Shown here: piece after piece, positions 27,109 to 34,794 of the stretch
Position numbering within the stretch: the first letter of the stretch is position 1
How the letters are laid out: every line of letters begins with the position of its first letter
NCBI RefSeq assembly: GCF_034676725.1
Contig: NZ_JAUCBR010000004.1
Coordinates: 3,004,001 to 3,068,000, forward strand
DNA: 64,000 nt
From: Denitromonas sp.
Lineage (GTDB): Bacteria; Pseudomonadota; Gammaproteobacteria; Burkholderiales; Rhodocyclaceae
Direction of reading: 5' to 3'
Translations under genes and position numbers: made by a program
Notes under the pieces: model-generated
The model's input: only the letters and a program-made list of their open reading frames with translations
What the model was told of the DNA's origin: nothing
Databases searched by the model: none

Positions 27109-27816
27109 ATGGAAGGCAAATCAATGCCCGAACGGGCAATCGGCGATGTGGTCCTCGCAGGCGCCGGTACACCGGACAACCCTGGTGCGTCCGCTCCCAA
27201 GCCGCGATCGATGGATCGCGAGGCGTGGAACCGGCGCTATGCCACGGCGGCGTTTTTATGGACCGTGGAGGCCAACCGCTTTCTGGCCGCGGAGGTGGCG
27301 AACCTGAGGCCCGGGCGCGCGCTCGACCTGGCCACCGGCGAAGGACGCAACGCCGTGTGGCTGGCCGAGCAGGGGTGGGACGTGCTCGCCGTGGATTTTG
27401 CCGAGGCGGGCCTGCAGAAGGGCCGGCGGCTGGCGGCAGCACGCGGGGTGGTAGAACGCATTCGTTATGAGGCGGCCGACCTGCGCGCCTACCTGCCCGA
27501 GGCGCAAGGTTTCGATCTGGTCGCCCTGATCTACCTGCAGATTCCGCAGGCAGAGCTGGTGCCCATCCTGTCGCGCGCGGCCCGGGCGGTGGCGCCGGGC
27601 GGCACCTTCTTGCTGGTGGCGCACGACAGCGCCAACCTGGCCCATGGCTTTGGCGGGCCGCAGGATCCCGAGGTGTTGTACACCGCCGCGCAGGTGGTGG
27701 CCGCCGTGGGCGATCAACTCGTCATCGACAAGGCGCAGACCGTCGAGCGTACCGTCGAGACGGCCGATGGCACCCGGGTCGCCATCGACTGCCTCGTGCG
27801 CGCAAGGAGAGCATGA
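27109..27816 (+). CDS. Class I SAM-dependent methyltransferase (TehB-like)
   Basis: 235 residues. The SAM-binding motif ALDLATGEGRNAVWLAEQGW near residue 68 and the acidic end of strand 2 (LAVDFAE) are clear, with the post-motif GTFLLVAHD. It resembles the TehB/thiopurine-type small-molecule methyltransferases that act on tellurite, selenium or thiols, but the substrate is not readable. The start has GGAG eight bases upstream. It overlaps the exporter gene by ATGA, which suggests that product modification and export go together. Confidence 0.8.
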   Translation: MEGKSMPERAIGDVVLAGAGTPDNPGASAPKPRSMDREAWNRRYATAAFLWTVEANRFLAAEVANLRPGRALDLATGEGRNAVWLAEQGWDVLAVDFAEAGLQKGRRLAAARGVVERIRYEAADLRAYLPEAQGFDLVALIYLQIPQAELVPILSRAARAVAPGGTFLLVAHDSANLAHGFGGPQDPEVLYTAAQVVAAVGDQLVIDKAQTVERTVETADGTRVAIDCLVRARRA

Positions 27817-29258
27817 TGGACACACGTCATCCGGCGGACGCGGCACAGACCGCGCACCGCAGTTCCCAACGCGGGGCGATGGCCAGCCTGTCGCTTGCGA
27901 TGTTGCTGTCCTCGCTGGGCACCAGCATCGCCAACGTGGCCTTGCCGACCCTGGCGCAATCTTTCGATGCCACGTTCCAGTCGGTCCAGTGGGTGGTGCT
28001 GGCCTACCTGCTGGCCATCACCTGCACCATTGTCGGTGTTGGCCGCCTGGGGGATGTCATCGGCCGGCGCCGGCTGATGCTCGCCGGCATCGGCGTGTTC
28101 ACCCTGGCCTCGGTGCTGTGCAGTGTGGCACCGAGCCTGGCGTGGCTGATCGCCGCGCGGGCCCTCCAGGGGCTGGGGGCGGCCATCATGATGGCGCTCA
28201 CCATGGCGCTGGTGGGTGAGGCCATTCCCAAGGAGCGCACCGGTCGCGCCATGGGCCTGCTGGGCACCCTGTCGGCCGTGGGCACCGCGCTGGGGCCGAC
28301 GCTGGGCGGGCTGCTGATTGCCGGCGGCGGCTGGCAGGCCGTCTTCCTGGTCAATGTGCCGCTGGGCGTCGTGAGCTTCCTTCTGGCCCGGCGCAGCCTG
28401 CCGGCGGATGCCCGTCCCACCGCGTCCGGTCGCCCGCCGTTCGACACCCCGGGCGTGGTCGTGCTGGCACTGACGCTAGCCGCGTATGCGCTCGCCATGA
28501 CGCTCGGCAAAGGCCGGTTCGGCCCGCTCAACGGCGTCTTGCTGCTGGCGGCCATGACGGGTGTCGGTCTGTTTGTGCGGCGGGAGTCACGCGTGCAGGC
28601 GCCGCTGATCCGCCTGGCCATGTTCCGCCAGCGCGTGCTCAGCGCCGGGTTCGTGATGAGCGCCCTGGTCACCACCGTGGTGATGGCCACGCTGGTTGTC
28701 GGCCCCTTCTACCTGGCCAGCGCCTTTGCCCTGGATGCCGCGCGGGTGGGGCTGGTGATGTCGTGCGGGCCGCTGGTCGCGGCATTGTCGGGCGTGCCGG
28801 CCGGTCGTCTGGTGGATCGCCTGGGGGCACAGCGCATGACGCTTGCCGGCCTGTGCATGATGGCGGTCGGGGCCTTTGTGCTGCCGGTGTTGTCGTCACG
28901 CCTGGCGGTGCCCGGCTATGTGGGCGCGCTGGCGATCATCACGTCCGGGTTCGCGCTGTTCCAGGCGGCCAACAATACGGCGGTGATGACCGCCAGCAGC
29001 GCCGACCAGCGCGGCCTCGTCTCCGGCCTGCTGAATCTCTCGCGCAACCTCGGCCTAATTACGGGCGCGTCGTTCATGGGGGCGGTGTTTGCCTTCGGTG
29101 CGGCCACGTCCGATTTCAAGACGCTGGCGCCGCAGGCTGCGGCGTCCGGCCTGACGGTGACCTTTGCCGTCGCCGGCGGATTCGTCGTCGCCGCGCTGTT
29201 GGTTGCCATCGTTGCCAATGCTCCCTTGCGGCGCACGCCGGCCTTCGGCGCCGAGTAA
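27813..29258 (+). CDS. MFS multidrug exporter, DHA2 (14-TM) family
   Basis: 481 residues with about fourteen hydrophobic segments. Motif A appears as GRLGDVIGRRRLML near residue 75 and motif C as GTLSAVGTALGPTLGG near residue 152, both marks of drug/proton antiporters of the EmrB/QacA group. It should export an amphipathic compound using the proton gradient. It is coupled to the upstream methyltransferase and followed 39 bases later by an AhpD-like gene. Confidence 0.88.
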   Translation: MMDTRHPADAAQTAHRSSQRGAMASLSLAMLLSSLGTSIANVALPTLAQSFDATFQSVQWVVLAYLLAITCTIVGVGRLGDVIGRRRLMLAGIGVFTLASVLCSVAPSLAWLIAARALQGLGAAIMMALTMALVGEAIPKERTGRAMGLLGTLSAVGTALGPTLGGLLIAGGGWQAVFLVNVPLGVVSFLLARRSLPADARPTASGRPPFDTPGVVVLALTLAAYALAMTLGKGRFGPLNGVLLLAAMTGVGLFVRRESRVQAPLIRLAMFRQRVLSAGFVMSALVTTVVMATLVVGPFYLASAFALDAARVGLVMSCGPLVAALSGVPAGRLVDRLGAQRMTLAGLCMMAVGAFVLPVLSSRLAVPGYVGALAIITSGFALFQAANNTAVMTASSADQRGLVSGLLNLSRNLGLITGASFMGAVFAFGAATSDFKTLAPQAAASGLTVTFAVAGGFVVAALLVAIVANAPLRRTPAFGAE

Positions 29259-29297
29259 GCCGCCCGCCTTTCTCCCTCACTCAAGGACTCACACACC

Positions 29298-29735
29298 ATG
29301 GAACCCCGTCTCAACTTCTTCAAAGCCAACCCCGAAGCCATGAAAGCCCTGTCCGGCGTCGAGCAGCACATCGCGCGCGCCGGGCTGGAAAAACCGCTGA
29401 TGGAACTGGTGCGCCTGCGCGCTTCGCAGATCAACGGCTGCGCCTACTGCCTGGACACCCACAGCGCCGACGCACGCAAGGCCGGCGAGGATGAGCGTCG
29501 CCTCGCCACCGTGGCGCTCTGGCGCGACACGCCGTTCTTCTCCGAGCGGGAGCGCGCCGCGCTGGAATGGACCGAGGCGCTCACCCGGATCGCGGACCGC
29601 CCGGTGTCCGACGAACTCTGGGCGCGTGTGGCGCCGCATTTCTCGGCCGAAGACATCGTTGACCTCACCGTGCTGATCAACGCCATCAACGGCTGGAACC
29701 GCTTGGCCATTGCATTTGGCAAGCGCCCGGCGTGA
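29298..29735 (+). CDS. Carboxymuconolactone decarboxylase/AhpD-like protein
   Basis: 145 residues with the AhpD core MELVRLRASQINGCAYCLDT: a Glu-preceded CxxC pair and a following His (CAYCLDTHS). Such proteins act as thiol-dependent alkylhydroperoxidases or related reductases; CMD activity itself is not implied. It closes a three-gene unit with the methyltransferase and DHA2 exporter, and a terminator follows. Confidence 0.85.
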   Translation: MEPRLNFFKANPEAMKALSGVEQHIARAGLEKPLMELVRLRASQINGCAYCLDTHSADARKAGEDERRLATVALWRDTPFFSERERAALEWTEALTRIADRPVSDELWARVAPHFSAEDIVDLTVLINAINGWNRLAIAFGKRPA

Positions 29736-29759
29736 GCGGCTTGCGCCCTGCCGGAATGG

Positions 29760-29787
29760 ACAAAGGCCCCGGAGTCGGGGCCTTTGT
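29760..29787. terminator. Bidirectional terminator between the AhpD-like gene and aceF
   Basis: An 11-bp stem ACAAAGGCCCC (29760-29770) pairs with GGGGCCTTTGT (29777-29787). The A-rich and T-rich stem ends suit both converging genes. Confidence 0.85.
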
Positions 29788-29806
29788 CTTGCCGGCGTGT
29801 CGGCGC

Positions 29807-31135
29807 TCAGCCGTGTTCCAGCCCGATGCGGCGGAAGTCGCCGAGGATCTGTTGCAGGTAGACCAGAAAGCGCGCGGCCATGACGCCGTCGATGACGCGG
29901 TGGTCCCAGCTCAGGCACAGCGGCAGGATCAGACGGGGGATGAAGGTCTTGCCGTCCCACACCGGTTTCATCTGCGCGCGGGTGACGCCGAGGATGGCCA
30001 CTTCGGGGGCGTTGATGATCGGCGTGAAGCCGGTGCCGCCGACGCCGCCGAGGCTGGACACGGTGAAGCAGCCGCCGCTCATGTCGGCCGGGCCGAGTTT
30101 GCCGTCGCGCGCTTTCTTGGCCAGTGCGCCGGCTTCGGCGGCGATGGCGTAGATGCCCTTTTTGTCGGCATCGCGGATCACCGGCACCACCAGCCCGTTG
30201 GGCGTGTCGGCGGCGAAGGCGATGTGGTAGTACTGCTTGAGGACCAGGTTGTCGCCGTCGAGGCTGGCGTTGAACTCGGGGTATTTCTTCAGCGCAGCGA
30301 CGCTGGCCTTGATCAGGAAGGCCAGCAGGGTGAGCTTGGCGGCTTCCGTATTCTTGGCGTTTTCGGTGTTGATCTGCTGGCGGAAGGCTTCCAGATCGGT
30401 GATGTCGGCCTCGTCGAAGTTGGTGACATGCGGGATCACCACCGAGTTGCGCGACAGGTTCGCGCCGGAGATCTTCTTGATGCGCGACAGCGGCTGCGAT
30501 TCGATCGGGCCGAACTTGGCGAAATCGACCTTGGGCCAGGGCAAGAGGTCGAGCAGCGTGCCCGGTGCGGCCTGGGCGGCCTTGCCCGGCGCGGCGCCGC
30601 CTTGCATGGCGGCCTTGATGTGCGCGGTGACATCCTCGCGGGTGATGCGCCCGTTGCGTCCGCTGGCGCTCACGCCGGCCAGATCGACGCCGTGTTCGCG
30701 CGCATAGTGGCGCACCGAGGGGCTGGCGTGGGTGCGCTTGCCCGAGGCAGGCGGCGCGGAGACGGCTTCGGGCGCGGCGGGGGGCACCGCGGCGGCGGGC
30801 GCCGGGGCGGCTGCGGCAGGCGCGGGGGGCGGTGCGGCAGGGGCGGGCGTGGCGGCCGGGGCCGGCTCGGCGGGCGCGGTGGCGCCGGCTGCATCGGCGG
30901 CTTCGATCCGTGCCAGGGCGCTGCCTTCGGACACACGGTCGCCCACCTTGACCAGCAATTCGCGCACCACGCCGGCCTGCGGGCTGGGCACGTCCATGGT
31001 GGCCTTGTCGGATTCGAGCGTGACGATGGCGTCGTCGGCGGCGACGGTGTCGCCGACCTGCACCAGCAGCTCGATGACCGGCACATCGTTGTAGTCGCCG
31101 ATGTCCGGCACGTTCACATCAATCAGTCGGCTCAT
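29807..31135 (-). CDS. aceF: Pyruvate dehydrogenase E2, dihydrolipoamide acetyltransferase
   Basis: 442 residues: one lipoyl domain (lipoyl Lys in ESDKATMDVPSP), an Ala/Pro-rich linker, a peripheral subunit-binding domain (SPSVRHYAREHGVDLAGVSA) and the catalytic domain ending with SWDHRVIDGVMAARF, which contains the HxxxDG active site. It transfers the acyl group from lipoate to CoA and builds the core of the complex. It follows aceE by 63 bases. A single lipoyl domain is at the low end for this group. Confidence 0.93.
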   Translation of the reverse strand: MSRLIDVNVPDIGDYNDVPVIELLVQVGDTVAADDAIVTLESDKATMDVPSPQAGVVRELLVKVGDRVSEGSALARIEAADAAGATAPAEPAPAATPAPAAPPPAPAAAAPAPAAAVPPAAPEAVSAPPASGKRTHASPSVRHYAREHGVDLAGVSASGRNGRITREDVTAHIKAAMQGGAAPGKAAQAAPGTLLDLLPWPKVDFAKFGPIESQPLSRIKKISGANLSRNSVVIPHVTNFDEADITDLEAFRQQINTENAKNTEAAKLTLLAFLIKASVAALKKYPEFNASLDGDNLVLKQYYHIAFAADTPNGLVVPVIRDADKKGIYAIAAEAGALAKKARDGKLGPADMSGGCFTVSSLGGVGGTGFTPIINAPEVAILGVTRAQMKPVWDGKTFIPRLILPLCLSWDHRVIDGVMAARFLVYLQQILGDFRRIGLEHG

Positions 31136-31198
31136 GTCTCTACCTCGAACGGGGTGGTGAGGCGGGCGCGGGGTGCCCGCGCCGCCTCCAATGTGGGG

Positions 31199-33889
31199 TC
31201 AGGCCAGCGGGCTCGGCTTGTCGGCGTCGATGCCCAGTTTTTCGATCAGACCGTCGAGCGTCTCGCGCGGCAGGCTGCCGTCGGCCACCAGGCTCTGGAT
31301 GGCCGCGAGGGTGATGTAGCGTTCATCCACTTCGAAGAAATCGCGCAGCGCGACGCGGGTGTCCGAGCGGCCGAAGCCGTCGGTGCCGAGCACGGTGAAG
31401 CGGCCGGGCACCCAGTTGCGCACCAGGTCGGGGTAGCTGCGGGTGAAGTCGGTGGCGGCCACGACCGGGCCCTGGCGGCTCGACAGTTGCTGCGTCACCC
31501 ACGGGGTGCGCGGGGCCTCGGTCGGGTGCAGCAGGTTCCAGCGGTCGCAGGCCAGGCCGTCCTTGCGCAGCTCGGCAAAGCTGGTGGCGCTCCACACATC
31601 GGCGGCCACGCCGAAATCGGCCTCCAGGCGCGCGGCGGCGGCCTGCACTTGGCGCAGGATGCTGCCGCTGCCCACCAGCTGCACGCGTGGCGCTTTCTTG
31701 TCCTTGCTCTCGCTGAGCAGGTAGAGGCCGCGGCGGATACCTTCTTCGGCGCCCACCGGCATGGCCGGCTGCGGGTAGTTCTCGTTGTACAGCGTGATGT
31801 AGTAGAAGGCGGTTTCGCCGTCGCTCATCATGGCGCGCACGCCGTCCTCGATGATCACCGCCACTTCGTAGCCGAAGGCCGGGTCGTAGGCGCGGCAGGT
31901 GGGGATGGTGGCGGCGTAGATGTGGCTCTGGCCGTCCTCGTGCTGCAGGCCTTCGCCCGACAGCGTGGTGCGCCCGGCGGTGGCGCCGAGCAGGAAGCCG
32001 CGCGCCTGGCTGTCGGCGGCGTTCCAGATGAGGTCGGCGACACGCTGGAAGCCGAACATCGAGTAGAAGATGTAGAAGGGCAGCATCGGCTCGTCGCTGT
32101 GCGAGTAGGCGGTGCCGGCGGCGATCCACGAGGCCATCGAGCCGGCTTCGGTGATGCCTTCTTCCAGGATCTGGCCCTTGGTGTCCTCGCGGTAGAAGGC
32201 CAGCTGTTCGCTGTCCTGCGGGGTGTAGTTCTGCCCCCAGGGCGAGTAGATGCCGTACTGGCGGAACATGTCCTGCATGCCGAAGGTGCGCGCTTCGTCG
32301 GCCACCACCGGCACGATGCGCGGGCCGAGCTGGCTGTCGCGCATCAGCTTGTTGAGCAGGCGCACGGCGCCCATGGTGGTGGAGATGGCGCGGTCGCCCG
32401 AATCGGCATGGAAGGGGGCGTAGATGTCCGGCTGCTTGAGCGGAATCGGGCGTGCCGTGCTGCGCCGGGTGGGCACATAGCCGCCGAGCGCGGCGCGGCG
32501 CGCCTGCAGGTAGCGCACTTCCTCGCTGTCGGGGCCGGGGTGGAAGTAGCGCAACTCGTCGAGGTCGGTGTCCGACAGCGGCAGGCCGAAACGCTCGCGG
32601 AAGCGTGCCAGGTCGTCGCGCGCCAGCTTCTTGGTCTGGTGCGAGGTGTTGGCACCCTGGCCGGAGGCGCCCATGCCGTAGCCCTTGGTCGTCTGGGCGA
32701 GAATCACCGTCGGCTGGCCGCGATGCGCCACGGCGGCGGCATAGGCGGCATGGATCTTGGCCGGATCATGGCCGCCGCGCATGAGCTGGTCGATGTCCTG
32801 GTCCGACATATTGGCCACCAGCGCCGCCAGCTCGGGGTAGCGTGAGAAGAAGTGCTCGCGGTTGTAGTGCCCGTCGGTGGCCGACAGCTTCTGGAACTCG
32901 CCGTCGACCGCTTCGGCCATGCGGCGCAGGATCCAGCCTTCGCGGTCACGCGCGAAGAGCACGTCCCAGTTGCTGCCCCACAGACACTTGATGACGTTCC
33001 AGCCAGCGCCGGCGAAGAGCGTCTCCAGCTCCTGCACCACGTTGCCGTTACCACGCACCGGGCCGTCGAGGCGCTGCAGGTTGCAGTTGACCACCAGCAC
33101 CATGTTGTCGAGCTGCTCGCGCGCGGCGAGCGAGATGCCGGCCAGCGATTCGGGCTCGTCCATTTCGCCGTCGCCGACAAAGGCCCACACCCGGCGGTCG
33201 CTGGGCGCGCCGATGCCGCGGTTCTCCATGTAGCGCTGGAAGCGCGCCTGGTAGATGGCGCTGATCAGCCCCAGGCCCATCGAACCGGTGGGGAACTGCC
33301 AGAAGTCGGGCAGCAGCGTCGGGTGCGGGTAGGACGACAGGCCCCGACCGATGCCGCCCGACACCTCGCGGCGGAAGTGCTCGAGACGGTCCTCCGACAG
33401 CCGGCCTTCAAGAAAGGCGCGCGCATACACGCCGGGCGAGGCATGGGCCTGGAAATACACCAGGTCACCCGGATGCGACTCGGTGGCGCCGCGGAAGAAG
33501 TGGTTGAAGCCCACTTCGAACAGGTCGGCGATCGAGGCGTAGGTGGCAATGTGTCCGCCCAGTTCGGCATGTGCCTTGTTGGCGCGCGACACCATGGCCA
33601 GCGCGTTCCAGCGATGGATGGCGGTGATGCGCGCCTCCATGTCGAGGTCGCCGGGGTAGGGCGGCTGCGCCTCGACGCCGATGGTGTTGCGGTAGGGCGT
33701 GGTGTGGCGGGTGTGGAAGCGCCCGCCGGCGCGCCGGCCCGATTCGATCAGCCGTTCGAGCAGGTATTCGCTGCGCGCCAGACCCTCGCGTTCGATGACC
33801 TCGGCGAGGCTGTCGAGCCAGTCGAGGGTTTCGTCCGGATCGCTGTCGGTGGCCGGATTGAGAATGGGCTGTTGCGAAATCGGTGTCAT
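31199..33889 (-). CDS. aceE: Pyruvate dehydrogenase E1, homodimeric type
   Basis: 896 residues, the alpha2-type E1 that decarboxylates pyruvate with thiamine diphosphate and acylates E2. The ThDP/Mg motif is WAFVGDGEMDEPESLAGISL with NCNLQRLDGPVRGN following. The family start ETLDWLDSLAEVIEREG and the HTTPYRNTIG segment are intact. Some homodimeric E1 enzymes also use 2-oxobutyrate. The start at 33889 excludes an artefactual upstream extension. It is divergent from an Lrp-type regulator, and the gap holds a CTAG motif also found in front of ectoine genes. Confidence 0.94.
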   Translation of the reverse strand: MTPISQQPILNPATDSDPDETLDWLDSLAEVIEREGLARSEYLLERLIESGRRAGGRFHTRHTTPYRNTIGVEAQPPYPGDLDMEARITAIHRWNALAMVSRANKAHAELGGHIATYASIADLFEVGFNHFFRGATESHPGDLVYFQAHASPGVYARAFLEGRLSEDRLEHFRREVSGGIGRGLSSYPHPTLLPDFWQFPTGSMGLGLISAIYQARFQRYMENRGIGAPSDRRVWAFVGDGEMDEPESLAGISLAAREQLDNMVLVVNCNLQRLDGPVRGNGNVVQELETLFAGAGWNVIKCLWGSNWDVLFARDREGWILRRMAEAVDGEFQKLSATDGHYNREHFFSRYPELAALVANMSDQDIDQLMRGGHDPAKIHAAYAAAVAHRGQPTVILAQTTKGYGMGASGQGANTSHQTKKLARDDLARFRERFGLPLSDTDLDELRYFHPGPDSEEVRYLQARRAALGGYVPTRRSTARPIPLKQPDIYAPFHADSGDRAISTTMGAVRLLNKLMRDSQLGPRIVPVVADEARTFGMQDMFRQYGIYSPWGQNYTPQDSEQLAFYREDTKGQILEEGITEAGSMASWIAAGTAYSHSDEPMLPFYIFYSMFGFQRVADLIWNAADSQARGFLLGATAGRTTLSGEGLQHEDGQSHIYAATIPTCRAYDPAFGYEVAVIIEDGVRAMMSDGETAFYYITLYNENYPQPAMPVGAEEGIRRGLYLLSESKDKKAPRVQLVGSGSILRQVQAAAARLEADFGVAADVWSATSFAELRKDGLACDRWNLLHPTEAPRTPWVTQQLSSRQGPVVAATDFTRSYPDLVRNWVPGRFTVLGTDGFGRSDTRVALRDFFEVDERYITLAAIQSLVADGSLPRETLDGLIEKLGIDADKPSPLA

Positions 33890-33990
33890 GGCCCTCGGGC
33901 TCCTTGAAAAGACCGCACGCGCGGCACGGCAAGCGTCGGTGATGGGGGGCAGGTTGCGAATCAGTCTAATGTGCTGATCCGGCGAATCGA

Positions 33991-34005
33991 TTGTCCTAGT
34001 CCACT
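33991..34005. promoter_or_regulatory. Candidate EnuR-like operator in the aceE/lrp gap
   Basis: TTGTCCTAGTCCACT differs at two of 15 positions from TTGTCCTAGTGCATT in front of eutC (42417-42431). It lies in the 280-base divergent region between aceE and the Lrp-type gene. CTAG is rare in this GC-rich DNA. Regulator identity is inference. Confidence 0.45.
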
Positions 34006-34169
34006 GGCGCCGGCTTTTTGGCCGGGACCGCCGGGAACACGCCGGTCGAATCAAGACTTTAGCCTCGGTGCAGCGTTGGCTTGTTGCCAAATCGGACGGC
34101 CAGATGCTTGAATGGGCAATAAAATCGACTCGGAGGCTGGAATTGCGCAACAAACGAAATGTCGTCGCG

Positions 34170-34631
34170 ATGGACCAGACGGACATCGCACTGCTCAACC
34201 GTCTGCAGGCCGATGCCCGCATCACCAACGTGGCGCTGGCCGAGAGCGCCCACCTGTCGCCTGCACCCTGTCTGCGTCGGGTGCGCGACCTGGAAACGTC
34301 CGGGGTGATCCGCGGCTATGTCACCTTGCTCGACCCCGAGGCGGTCGGCCTGGACATCTCGATGTTCATCCAGGTGAGCCTCGAAAAGCAGGTCGGCAGC
34401 GCGCTGCGCGTGTTCGAGGAGACCATCGACAGCTACCCCGAGGTGATGGAGTGCTACCTCATGACCGGCGACTCGGACTACCTGCTGCGCGTGGTGGCCC
34501 CTGATCTGAAAGCCCTGCAGAGCTTCATCGTCGACCGTCTGGCACGCATTCCGCATGTGTCGAACATCCGCTCGAGCATGACGCTCAAGCAGGTCAAGTA
34601 CAAAACGGCGTTGCCGATTGAGCTGGCGTGA
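34170..34631 (+). CDS. Lrp/AsnC family transcriptional regulator
   Basis: 153 residues: N-terminal helix-turn-helix (MDQTDIALLNRLQADARITN, then LSPAPCLRRVRDLETSGVI) and a C-terminal RAM effector domain (DISMFIQVSLEKQVGSALR onward, GDSDYLLRVVAPD). The start is the ATG at 34170. It interrupts the E1-E2 and E3 genes, reading opposite to both. Ectoine-degradation loci often encode an AsnC-type regulator (AsnC/DoeX), and this gene may fill that role, or it may simply control aceEF. Confidence 0.88.
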   Translation: MDQTDIALLNRLQADARITNVALAESAHLSPAPCLRRVRDLETSGVIRGYVTLLDPEAVGLDISMFIQVSLEKQVGSALRVFEETIDSYPEVMECYLMTGDSDYLLRVVAPDLKALQSFIVDRLARIPHVSNIRSSMTLKQVKYKTALPIELA

Positions 34632-34654
34632 GTGGGCGCCGGGCGTGTCTCATC

Positions 34655-34687
34655 CGTAGCCCGGGACGAGCGAAGCGAACCCCGGGG
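34655..34687. repeat. Interspersed palindromic repeat (REP-like)
   Basis: GTAGCCCGGG, then a short GC-rich middle with GAGCGAAGCGAA, then CCCCGGGG. This pattern (GTAGCCCGG...GCGAAGCG...CCGGG) resembles a dispersed intergenic repeat I know from many proteobacteria. Only one copy is seen here. Confidence 0.4.
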
Positions 34688-34753
34688 CCATCGGTGGCTC
34701 GGGCGGATGCCCCGGCGTCGGGCCTGCGGCCCTCGGCCGGGCAGACGGACAAA

Positions 34754-34773
34754 CGGCGACCCGAAGGTCGCCG
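34754..34773. terminator. Hairpin between convergent lrp and lpdA
   Basis: CGGCGACC (34754-34761), loop CGAA, GGTCGCCG (34766-34773). The downstream T-run is weak on the plus strand. It lies 22 bases from the lpdA stop and could end either gene. Confidence 0.5.
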
Positions 34774-34794
34774 CTTGCCTGTCACGCAGAGACG

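Noticed and set aside
29732..32845. Very long plus-strand frame (over 1000 codons) opposite aceF and aceE
   Set aside because: Its translation is rich in Ala, Gly, Arg, His and Val without domain patterns. It is the usual antisense shadow in GC-rich DNA of strongly conserved aceEF.
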